Assembly: GCA_023436425.1 (NCBI GenBank)
Contig: JAEZJD010000103.1
Span: forward strand, 1-8,985
DNA from: Bacteroidota bacterium
GTDB lineage: Bacteria > Bacteroidota > Bacteroidia > Chitinophagales > Chitinophagaceae
Direction: 5' to 3'
Length of the DNA: 8,985 nucleotides
The position numbers and the translations under genes are program-made. Shown here piece after piece: positions 1 to 5,143 of the stretch; the stretch's first letter is position 1, and the number at the start of each line of letters is the position of its first letter. A model generated the notes under the pieces. That model did not search any database, had not been told where the DNA came from, and saw nothing but the letters and a program-made list of their open reading frames with translations.

Positions 1-117
1 AAAAATTAGTCTTATCCAGCGTCAGCCCTGTTTCCTTAATATTCTTTAATTCAAAAAGTAAGTCGTTGTTTTCTTCGAGAAAACGAATGCGGTATTTTTT
101 GTGGTCCGCATCAGCAG
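1..117 (-). pseudogene. Out-of-frame continuation of the secreted protein gene (frameshift site plus C-terminal fragment)
   Basis: Reading the minus strand from 112 down to base 1 in the frame beginning GAT GCG GAC gives DADHKKYRIRFLEENNDL, then LFELKNIKETGLTLDKTNF, with no stop up to the window edge. This joins smoothly to GFVYINL in the upstream frame if one base is restored between about 113 and 117 (INL-x-DADHKKYRIRF). The amphipathic pattern resembles the C-terminal beta-strand region of related Bacteroidetes secreted proteins, as far as I remember that family. One missing base, either a real mutation or a sequencing error, is the simplest explanation. The gene is also truncated by the window boundary. 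Confidence 0.75.
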
Positions 118-570
118 GTTGATGTATACAAATCCATCACTGTTTGTATACACATAAAACGAAGGAACAAAGTCCGGTCTTTTCAAGTTTAAGTTCACCC
201 CGGGAATGTGGGTGAGGTTGGTGAATGCATCCCGGGTCGGCTGTTTTGCTTCGGTAAAGAAATAATCTCCGTTGCCCATAACAACGAACAGCCGGTAATA
301 CATGTGATCATTAATTGGCGTTTTATCTACCACGCCATTCAATTTAGAATTGGGATCCGTAACGCTGACGATCGTTCGGTAATTCTTTAAACTATCGTGA
401 GAAGTTTGCACACTGATTTGCCCAACATCCTCGTAGTTATTTGCCCAGCTGATAATTATGTTATCGTTGCCCGGGTTCACCACTGAAAATTTAGGAAGTG
501 TATCCTGAGCAAAGAGAACAGAACCGATTGAAGTAAGAAGTACGACGAGCAACAGATTTATTCTTCGCAT
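46..570 (-). CDS. Secreted protein with FN3-like N-terminal region, frameshifted near its C-terminus
   Basis: As read, this ORF encodes 174 residues. It begins with a Sec signal peptide (basic MRR, hydrophobic core at residues 4-20, likely cleavage after Ala21 in SVLFA-QDT), so the product is exported. Residues about 27-108 look like a beta-sandwich of fibronectin type III kind (FSVVNPGND, IIISW, ISVQTS, MYYRLFV), resembling secreted Bacteroidetes proteins of unknown function. The last 22 residues, rich in Thr and Lys and ending TYFLN, do not look like the rest, whereas the adjacent frame gives a plausible continuation (next entry). The real product is therefore probably longer and leaves the window at the left. 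The start at 570 fits the signal peptide, and a -7 promoter element lies 24-31 bases upstream. No enzymatic motif is visible and the function is unknown. Confidence 0.7.
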   Translation of the reverse strand: MRRINLLLVVLLTSIGSVLFAQDTLPKFSVVNPGNDNIIISWANNYEDVGQISVQTSHDSLKNYRTIVSVTDPNSKLNGVVDKTPINDHMYYRLFVVMGNGDYFFTEAKQPTRDAFTNLTHIPGVNLNLKRPDFVPSFYVYTNSDGFVYINLLMRTTKNTAFVFSKKTTTYFLN

Positions 571-593
571 AATTCGTCAGAATATTGGTTTGA

Positions 594-601
594 CAAATAT
601 A
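594..601 (-). promoter_or_regulatory. Candidate -7 promoter element of the secreted protein gene
   Basis: The minus strand reads TATATTTG here, a full match to the Bacteroidetes TAnnTTTG -7 element, in the 51-base gap between the upstream PLP-enzyme gene and the secreted protein gene. I see no clear -33 TTTG at the usual distance, so the call rests on the -7 box and its position. Confidence 0.4.
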
Positions 602-621
602 ACCGCCGACTTGTTTCGTCG

Positions 622-1509
622 TTAGAAAATTAACGTTCTGTTTCCCAGGGATCGATTGCCTTGCAATCCGCCGCTGTGCACAATTAAAATCTTACTTCCG
701 TCGGGAAAGAAATTTTTTTGCAGCAGATCTTCAACGGCATAGAAAAGTTTTCCGGTATACACAAAATCGGTAGGCACATTATTTTGCCTGAAAAAATCAT
801 TAATAAAAGCGATCAGCGCCTCATTGTATTTTGCAAATCCTCCGAAGTGATAATCATGCAGCAGCTCAAAATCTTTGTTCCCTACGATTAATGATTTTAT
901 TTCTGCCGCAAGAGAAAGATTGTTTTTCATCACACTTATCCCAATCACCTTTTGATTCTCTCCTGAGGCAGTCGCCAATGCTGCCAGCGTAGTTCCTGTC
1001 GCCACAGCAGCTATGATGTGCGTGTATGCCGATGTGTCTACAATCCTCAGAATTTCTTCAGCACCTTTTCTACCCAATTCTCCATAACCGCCCTGGTCAA
1101 TCATGTACACGTCATCTCGTTTGTAAACGGCAAACACTTCATCAGGTACTGCCCGGGTGTTGTATGCTTCTCTAGAAATGAAATAAAGTTGCATTCCTGC
1201 ATCGTGTGCATCCTGCAGCGTGTAAGAAATAACATTTTGCTCACCGCGGATTACACCGATGCTTTTCAATTCAAATTCTTTGGCGGCGGCAGCAGTAGCA
1301 ATAATGTGATTCGAAAATGGTCCACCGAAAGTAAGAACGGCAGTTTTTCCAAGCTCCTTTGCATGTTCAAGGTATCGCTTGAGTTTGAACCATTTATTGC
1401 CGGAAATAAGCGGGTGCACTTTGTCGAGCCTGAGAACATCGGTCGTGGTACGGAAATTATGGTTAAAAGAAACAGGTTGAAGCAGGTGATCGGTAGAGAT
1501 GGTCAACAT
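622..1509 (-). CDS. PLP-dependent enzyme, ACC deaminase / D-cysteine desulfhydrase family
   Basis: This 295-residue protein is a fold-type II PLP enzyme of the 1-aminocyclopropane-1-carboxylate deaminase/D-cysteine desulfhydrase group, which deaminates small amino acids to 2-oxo acids and ammonia (with sulfide from D-cysteine). Numbering from the ATG at 1509, the SGNKWFKLK motif carries the PLP lysine (about Lys39), GGPFSNHIIATA (about 62-73) is the conserved Ser-Asn-His segment, QGGYGELGRKGAEE (about 139-152) is a family signature, and VATGTTLAAL (about 169-178) is the phosphate-binding turn. Length is slightly below the usual 320-340. An in-frame GTG two codons upstream (1515) is an alternative start; ATG is preferred. 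Motifs alone do not decide between ACC deaminase and D-cysteine desulfhydrase. The gene is cytoplasmic and divergent from the nucleotidyltransferase, with about 48 bases between the ATGs. Confidence 0.88.
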   Translation of the reverse strand: MLTISTDHLLQPVSFNHNFRTTTDVLRLDKVHPLISGNKWFKLKRYLEHAKELGKTAVLTFGGPFSNHIIATAAAAKEFELKSIGVIRGEQNVISYTLQDAHDAGMQLYFISREAYNTRAVPDEVFAVYKRDDVYMIDQGGYGELGRKGAEEILRIVDTSAYTHIIAAVATGTTLAALATASGENQKVIGISVMKNNLSLAAEIKSLIVGNKDFELLHDYHFGGFAKYNEALIAFINDFFRQNNVPTDFVYTGKLFYAVEDLLQKNFFPDGSKILIVHSGGLQGNRSLGNRTLIF

Positions 1510-1528
1510 TTGCACTAATACAAATAAC

Positions 1529-1536
1529 TAATTTCG
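1529..1536 (+). promoter_or_regulatory. Candidate -7 promoter element of the nucleotidyltransferase gene
   Basis: TAATTTCG differs from TAnnTTTG at one position, and a TTTG lies upstream at 1509-1512. The 16-base spacer is shorter than the usual 19 or so. The box is 21 bases before the ATG at 1558, within the short divergent gap. Confidence 0.35.
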
Positions 1537-1557
1537 CAGGCAATTTAAAACAGATAT

Positions 1558-2460
1558 ATGACACCAACATTAGTGATTATGGCTGCAGGAATGGCTTCGA
1601 GGTATGGCAGCATGAAACAAATTCAACAGTTTGGACCTGGCGGTGAAACGATTATGGATTATTCCATCTACGATGCGATAAAAGCAGGATTTGGCAAGGT
1701 TGTCTTCATTATTCGCCGCGATTTTGCTGACGACTTCAAAAATATTTTTGAACCTAAATTGAAAAACAGAGTAAATACCGAATACGTTTATCAGGAAATG
1801 GACGCATATGTAGGCGAACATCGGGTCCCTTCGGACAGAGTGAAACCCTGGGGAACTGCGCATGCCGTTCTTTGTGCAAACGAAGCAGTGCGTGAGCCAT
1901 TTGCTGTCATCAATGCTGATGATTTTTATGGTGGAGATGCTTTTAGAAAAGCGGCGACCTTCCTTTTGACAGAGTGTTCTGCCAGCAAGCACGCGATCAT
2001 TGGATACGAACTTGCGAAGACGCTGTCAGAGCATGGATCCGTTAGCCGGGGCGTATGTGAAGTGGATGCGGAGGAAAATCTCGTAGCCATAAACGAACGT
2101 GTGAAGTTGTTCCGGGACAATAGTGAAATGGTTTACGAGGATAGCGACGGGAGTAAACACGCCGTTGCCGAAGATGCAAAGGCTTCAATGAACTTCTGGT
2201 GTTTTCATCCTGCCATCTTTCCCTACATACGGTCTGAATTTGAAGCATACCTCGAGAATAATCTCACCAATCCAAAAGCAGAGTTCTTAATTCCGTATGT
2301 TGCTGACCGTTATATCAAAAGCGGCTTGGGCACAATTAAAGTAATACCGACATCTGCACAATGGTTTGGCGTTACTTACAAGGAAGACGCACCAATTGTG
2401 CAAAGAAGTTTACAGCAACTTGTGGCGAAAGGAGATTATCCCGAACGGTTGTGGAGTTGA
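1558..2460 (+). CDS. NTP-transferase (sugar nucleotidyltransferase-like) protein
   Basis: This 300-residue cytoplasmic protein belongs to the NTP_transferase family, whose members join a nucleoside triphosphate to a sugar phosphate or similar alcohol phosphate and release pyrophosphate. The N-terminal nucleotide-binding loop is MAAGMASRYGSMKQ (residues 8-21), a variant of the family GxGxRxxxxxK signature with Arg15 and Lys20. The KPWGTAHA segment (96-103) and the INADDFYGG segment with Asp121-Asp122 provide the nucleotide-contacting and metal-binding positions. The N-terminal Rossmann-like domain fills about residues 1-210 and the remainder is a short C-terminal extension, with no acyltransferase hexapeptide repeats. 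It resembles the stand-alone nucleotidyltransferases common in Bacteroidetes, whose substrate is uncertain. No partner kinase or glycan gene is adjacent. The ATG follows an A-rich leader without Shine-Dalgarno. The gene converges on the protease gene with a 7-base gap. Confidence 0.87.
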   Translation: MTPTLVIMAAGMASRYGSMKQIQQFGPGGETIMDYSIYDAIKAGFGKVVFIIRRDFADDFKNIFEPKLKNRVNTEYVYQEMDAYVGEHRVPSDRVKPWGTAHAVLCANEAVREPFAVINADDFYGGDAFRKAATFLLTECSASKHAIIGYELAKTLSEHGSVSRGVCEVDAEENLVAINERVKLFRDNSEMVYEDSDGSKHAVAEDAKASMNFWCFHPAIFPYIRSEFEAYLENNLTNPKAEFLIPYVADRYIKSGLGTIKVIPTSAQWFGVTYKEDAPIVQRSLQQLVAKGDYPERLWS

Positions 2461-2467
2461 CAACAAT

Positions 2468-3586
2468 TTAATCGACTTTCACCATGAAGATGTAGTCAGA
2501 GAGCTTTTTTACCTGCTGCGTCCGCGTCATATTCTTAAGTGACGATGCAGCGGGTAATTTAATATTCTGAAATGATGTGTCGCTCTTCTGAAGCTTGCTA
2601 AGTATGCTATAAATGTATTTTGATTGCACGGCGAAAACAGCTCCTTCCGCGGTAGTCTGTTTCGTGTTCAGCATTCCCACTATTTCACCATTGCGGTTGA
2701 TAATAGGACTGCCGCTGTTGCCGCGATTAGCCGCAATAGCTATTTGGCAGGTAAGCGTGTCGCCATCAAAACCGGTTTTTGCAGCAACGTATCCATCGCC
2801 GTAAACAATATCGTTGCGTGGATAACCTAGTGTGAAGATTGGTTCGGCCAATTCCACTCCGGCTTTTTTAATTGCATAAGGAATAGAAGCCGGAGCTTTA
2901 AAGTTGCGGGCAGTTATTTTCAAAATAGCAATGTCGCGGTCCAGATCCGTATAAACAATCTTTGCGTTAAGCTCAGCTCCGTTAGCAGATTGCACCGCTA
3001 CGTGCTGCGAACCATTTACCACGTGAGCATTTGTGAGCAGATAACCTTTAGCATCGATAAGAAAGCCTGTTCCGCCCGATTTGTAGGCAATGGCAGGTGT
3101 GCCGGTTTGATCTTTTACATCCTCAATTTTCTCATTTAACGCCTGATTCTGTCTCTGAATTTGATCTACTTTCTTATCGATGTTGTCGAACTTGCGGCTC
3201 AACTGGATAACGTCTTTTTCCTTCGCCGGTTTGGTAGGCGCCAGCGACAAAACCATTAAAGTAGTGATGCCTGCAATAGAAGCTGCGATCGCGGCCACAC
3301 GCTTGTATTTGTTCACCAGGTAAACCACTCTGGCTTTTCCCTGAAGACGTGGTGATCTGATGAGACCTTTTTCGGCAAGATCAATGTGTATATCGTCAAG
3401 GTTATTCTTTAGTCTTCTCACCTCATCGAAGCGGTTAAGCTGCTGAAGAAAAAAAGTGTGTTCCACCACCAAATGATCGACATCGGCGTTGCTTTTTCGT
3501 AGTTGCTCAAAGTAAACCCTTTCATCGGGTGTCATTTGCCCGGTGATGTAACGTTCAACAGCTTCGAGTAATCTAATGTCTTCCAT
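2468..3586 (-). CDS. Membrane-anchored trypsin-like (S1C/HtrA-type) serine protease with cytoplasmic anti-sigma-like N-terminus
   Basis: This 372-residue protein has four parts. Residues 1-90 form a charged helical cytoplasmic region (LLEAVERYITGQMTPDE) resembling the N-termini of Bacteroidetes anti-sigma factors, without a zinc-binding Cys/His set. Residues about 97-116 form one transmembrane helix. Residues about 125-158 are a likely coiled coil (KKVDQIQRQNQALNEKIEDV). Residues about 165-345 are a chymotrypsin-fold protease with the triad His188 (LLTNAHVV), Asp218 (DLDRDIAIL) and Ser291 (GNSGSP). There is no PDZ domain, unlike DegP/DegS; about 30 C-terminal residues follow. The topology puts the protease in the periplasm. 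The start ATG overlaps the stop of the sigma-factor gene by one base (TAATG), so the two are translationally coupled. I infer that the N-terminus may hold the sigma factor at the membrane while the protease senses or cuts envelope substrates. The family assignment is firm; the regulatory role is inference. Confidence 0.88.
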   Translation of the reverse strand: MEDIRLLEAVERYITGQMTPDERVYFEQLRKSNADVDHLVVEHTFFLQQLNRFDEVRRLKNNLDDIHIDLAEKGLIRSPRLQGKARVVYLVNKYKRVAAIAASIAGITTLMVLSLAPTKPAKEKDVIQLSRKFDNIDKKVDQIQRQNQALNEKIEDVKDQTGTPAIAYKSGGTGFLIDAKGYLLTNAHVVNGSQHVAVQSANGAELNAKIVYTDLDRDIAILKITARNFKAPASIPYAIKKAGVELAEPIFTLGYPRNDIVYGDGYVAAKTGFDGDTLTCQIAIAANRGNSGSPIINRNGEIVGMLNTKQTTAEGAVFAVQSKYIYSILSKLQKSDTSFQNIKLPAASSLKNMTRTQQVKKLSDYIFMVKVD

Positions 3587-4149
3587 TACACTGCACCATT
3601 TTTATATTGACTAAAAAATAATTTTTTCAACCGCATCAAACATTTGTATTTCTGCGTTTTCGCGTTATCAGCATTTGTATATCCAAAACCGGCAGCGATA
3701 TCCTGCATGTTCTTTTTATCGATGTAAAAAGCTTCCAATAAACTTTTGCATGGCTCACCTAAACTACTCATCGCCTTTTCCATCATCAAAAATTCCGAGT
3801 TTCTCTTTTCGTGCTCGTCCACATCTTCGTCTACCACCACCACATCTTCATGTCCTTCGCTTATGTGAAATCTGTTTTGATGTAGCAGCCTTTTTAGCCA
3901 GAGGCGGCGACTTACTGAGTAGACGAAAGTTTTAATCTGACAGTTTAATTCGAAATCTCCTTTCTGCACTTTTTCATACAACACAATCATTGTCTCCTGA
4001 AAAATGTCCTTAGCGTCTTCTGCAGTGCCGTTGTTGTTGATAACCAGCGCCTGAATCATGTTGAAGTTGTCCCGGTAAATTGCCTCTACAGCTTTTTTTT
4101 CGTTTCGGGCCAAGCCTTGCAATAATGCCTTCTGACTAACTTCTTTCAA
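3586..4149 (-). CDS. ECF-type RNA polymerase sigma factor
   Basis: This 187-residue protein is a group 4 (ECF) sigma factor that would direct RNA polymerase to a dedicated promoter set. Region 2 spans about residues 20-90: NFNMIQAL, then EDAKDIFQETMIVLYEK (the core-binding 2.2 helix), then IKTFVYSVSRRLWLKRL (the -10-recognising 2.3/2.4 segment). A very acidic linker (about 98-115, EDVVVVDEDVDEHE) joins it to region 4 (about 127-180), where MQDIAAGFGYTNADNAKT and QKYKCLMRLKKLF form the helix-turn-helix for the -35. The best start is a TTG at 4149; no in-frame ATG lies upstream, and homologous sequence begins there as far as I can judge. The gene is the first of a two-gene operon with the protease. 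Its upstream region carries the same GTGGGTTAC-N15-GTATTAA motif as the divergent lipoprotein genes, which suggests autoregulation. Its inferred TSS lies only a few bases before the TTG. Confidence 0.9.
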   Translation of the reverse strand: MKEVSQKALLQGLARNEKKAVEAIYRDNFNMIQALVINNNGTAEDAKDIFQETMIVLYEKVQKGDFELNCQIKTFVYSVSRRLWLKRLLHQNRFHISEGHEDVVVVDEDVDEHEKRNSEFLMMEKAMSSLGEPCKSLLEAFYIDKKNMQDIAAGFGYTNADNAKTQKYKCLMRLKKLFFSQYKNGAV

Positions 4150-4159
4150 CTCTTCTATT

Positions 4160-4190
4160 TTAATACGGCAAATTAAAAATAGTAACCCAC
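4160..4190 (-). promoter_or_regulatory. Putative ECF promoter driving the sigma factor/protease operon
   Basis: On the minus strand GTGGGTTAC (4190-4182) is followed by a 15-base spacer and then GTATTAA (4166-4160). The identical two blocks with the identical spacer occur on the opposite strand in front of the lipoprotein genes. The -35/-10-like geometry fits an ECF promoter, and the position is directly before the sigma-factor start at 4149. No consensus TAnnTTTG housekeeping box is present, only a weak TTAATTTG overlapping the spacer. Confidence 0.6.
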
Positions 4191-4228
4191 CAAAGAGGTG
4201 AAAATTTTTTTTTGGGAACGTGGGTTAC
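4182..4228. repeat. Perfect 9-bp inverted repeat flanking an A4T9 tract
   Basis: GTAACCCAC (4182-4190) and GTGGGTTAC (4220-4228) are exact reverse complements, separated by 29 bases that include AAAA followed by nine T (4201-4213). The arms are the -35-like blocks of two outward-facing promoter candidates. The A/T tract between them could act as an upstream element for both, or bend the DNA. Confidence 0.8.
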
Positions 4229-4250
4229 CTTTTTACGATAACTGTATTAA
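4220..4250 (+). promoter_or_regulatory. Putative ECF promoter driving the small lipoprotein genes
   Basis: GTGGGTTAC (4220-4228), a 15-base spacer and GTATTAA (4244-4250) repeat the motif found before the sigma-factor gene. A start of transcription around 4256-4260 would leave about 10 bases before the lipoprotein ATG at 4270. A GGGAAC at 4214-4219, like the classical ECF -35 GGAAC, occurs only on this side and is therefore less likely to be the shared signal. Confidence 0.6.
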
Positions 4251-4269
4251 TTCAAAATCTGATGGTGGA

Positions 4270-4494
4270 ATGAAGACAATTGTGGCGGTTTGTATGGTTT
4301 TCTTACTATGGAGCTGTACAAACGATGGTGGAGTGGAAAATCGGATGGACAGTGTAAAGAGGTACCTGGATACTACTGCGGAAAAGATAGGAGATTCAGT
4401 GAAGGCTAAATCTCAGAGGCTGGAACAAAAGATTGAAGAAAGGCTTAGAAAAAGAAAAGACAGTAGCAAACTCGATTCGACAAATGATTTTTAA
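4270..4494 (+). CDS. Small lipoprotein 1, charged and coiled-coil-like
   Basis: This 74-residue protein has a lipoprotein signal peptide (hydrophobic residues 4-14) and a lipobox ending LLWSC, with Cys16 as the predicted lipidated residue, so it should be anchored in the envelope. The mature part is short, strongly charged and probably helical (SQRLEQKIEERLRKRKDS). It contains four D-(S/T)-(A/I/L/M/T/V) tripeptides at Asp27, Asp34, Asp42 and Asp69, which match the Bacteroidetes O-glycosylation sequon. The ATG at 4270 is chosen over an in-frame GTG at 4198 because the longer form lacks an N-terminal signal sequence and would span the promoter motif; GGTGGA just before the ATG may help initiation. 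It is first of three small lipoprotein genes and lies behind the candidate ECF promoter. I do not recognise a named family. Confidence 0.78.
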   Translation: MKTIVAVCMVFLLWSCTNDGGVENRMDSVKRYLDTTAEKIGDSVKAKSQRLEQKIEERLRKRKDSSKLDSTNDF

Positions 4495-4514
4495 ACCCTC
4501 AATAAAATAAACAC

Positions 4515-4739
4515 ATGAAAAAGGTTTTTCTGGTTATAATGGCAGCAGCTTTTTTTGCTTCCTGCAATAATGCTACAGACTCTGCAGCGGACGCTAAAGA
4601 TTCTTTGGATTCTATTGCAAACGTTAAGAAAGATGTGATAGACTCAACAACAGAACAAAAGAAAGAGAATATCGACTCATTGGCGGAAAGAAGAGACAGC
4701 ATCCAAGATGCCCGTGATACTTCTGGCACAAATCATTAA
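4515..4739 (+). CDS. Small lipoprotein 2, Asp-Ser-rich
   Basis: This 74-residue protein starts with MKKVFLVIMAAAFFASC, a clean lipoprotein signal with Cys17 as the lipidation site. The mature 57 residues are Asp/Ser/Lys/Glu-rich, probably helical, and repeat an Asp-Ser-hydrophobic unit: DSA, DSL, DSI, DST, DSL and DSI at Asp22, 29, 32, 43, 54 and 61. All six match the Bacteroidetes O-glycosylation sequon D(S/T)(A/I/L/M/T/V). Its composition and DS repeats resemble lipoprotein 1, 20 bases upstream, so the two may be diverged paralogues. The leader is A-rich (AATAAAATAAACAC) without Shine-Dalgarno, and no separate promoter is evident, which suggests cotranscription. Function unknown; a structural or stress-induced envelope role is inference. 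Confidence 0.78.
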   Translation: MKKVFLVIMAAAFFASCNNATDSAADAKDSLDSIANVKKDVIDSTTEQKKENIDSLAERRDSIQDARDTSGTNH

Positions 4740-4769
4740 TTAAGTTTTTTAACAACAAAAAAAATAGAA

Positions 4770-4982
4770 ATGAAAAAAATCCTGGGAATTATCCTGATTG
4801 CCGGTTCATTGGTTGCTTGCAATAGCTCTGATGAAAACACAACAACAACTGATAGCACAACAACAACAACAACTACAGAGCCTACAACAACAGCACCGGT
4901 TGACACAACAACAACTGTAACTGTTGACACAACTGGTACTGGTACTGTATCTGCTACTACCACTACATCTACTAACCAGTAA
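4770..4982 (+). CDS. Small lipoprotein 3, threonine-rich low complexity
   Basis: This 70-residue protein has a lipoprotein signal (MKKILGIILIAGSLVAC, Cys17). The mature chain is extreme: 28 of 53 residues after the cysteine are threonine, in runs of up to seven, broken by Asp, Val, Pro and Gly. It should be extended and unstructured, like a glycosylated stalk. Three sequons (D28-S-T, D45-T-T, D53-T-T) match the Bacteroidetes O-glycosylation motif, and the acidic SSDE just after the cysteine could act as a lipoprotein surface-export signal (inference). The leader is A-rich (AAAAAAAATAGAA). It lies 30 bases after lipoprotein 2 and is followed by a strong terminator, so it is the last gene of the cluster. 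The opposite frame is an open valine-rich shadow of the repeat. The coding assignment rests on the signal peptide, position and lipobox. Confidence 0.75.
   Translation: MKKILGIILIAGSLVACNSSDENTTTTDSTTTTTTTEPTTTAPVDTTTTVTVDTTGTGTVSATTTTSTNQ
4839..4973 (+). repeat. ACA/ACT trinucleotide-rich low-complexity tract
   Basis: The threonine codons of lipoprotein 3 are nearly all ACA or ACT, forming (ACA)n-like runs, for example around 4858-4880. In-frame slippage here would lengthen or shorten the Thr stalk without breaking the gene, so length variation between strains is likely. Confidence 0.7.
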
Positions 4983-5046
4983 TTGTATTTCTCTGTTGTT
5001 TGCGTATAACTGATTAAGAGTTTTATATGGCAAGCAATCGTTAGAT

Positions 5047-5077
5047 GGCTGCTCTGTTCCCAGGGCGGCCTTTTTTA
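5047..5077 (+). terminator. Intrinsic terminator of the lipoprotein cluster
   Basis: GGCTGCTCT (5047-5055) pairs with AGGGCGGCC (5062-5070), a 9-bp GC-rich stem with two G-U pairs and a 6-base loop, followed directly by TTTTTTATTT. It lies 65 bases after the stop of lipoprotein 3 and before the promoter of the RNA helicase gene, so it separates the two units. Confidence 0.8.
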
Positions 5078-5122
5078 TTTCAACTTTCTTTTCAAATTTC
5101 CCCATACGCGTCATTCACAGTT

Positions 5123-5130
5123 TACTTTTG
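5123..5130 (+). promoter_or_regulatory. -7 promoter element of the DEAD-box helicase gene
   Basis: TACTTTTG is a full TAnnTTTG match 13 bases before the ATG at 5144. The -33 is weak (TTTC at 5097-5100). Its position downstream of 5045 argues against the longer in-frame start there. Confidence 0.55.
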
Positions 5131-5143
5131 CACAAACATTACG

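Noticed and set aside
1018..1518. Plus-strand ORF opposite the PLP enzyme gene
   Set aside because: It is a shadow of a well-supported minus-strand gene, with no recognisable domain and a cysteine-rich random composition.
2448..2464. GTTGT/ACAAC inverted repeat at the convergent end of the nucleotidyltransferase and protease genes
   Set aside because: A 5-bp AT-rich stem with no U-tract is expected by chance.
4214..4219. GGGAAC as a classical ECF -35 (GGAAC)
   Set aside because: It occurs only on the lipoprotein side, and no matching GTC-type -10 follows. The motif shared by both directions is GTGGGTTAC with GTATTAA.
4198..4269. GTG start for lipoprotein 1 at 4198
   Set aside because: It would put 24 non-signal residues before the lipoprotein signal peptide and read through the promoter motif.
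4736..4963. Valine-rich minus-strand ORF opposite lipoprotein 3
   Set aside because: It is the antisense shadow of the ACA/ACT repeat. It carries no signal and no promoter, while the plus strand has a clean lipobox.
5045..5143. N-terminal extension of the helicase from an in-frame ATG at 5045
   Set aside because: The segment covers the intrinsic terminator and lies upstream of the TACTTTTG promoter element. Helicase homology begins at the ATG at 5144.
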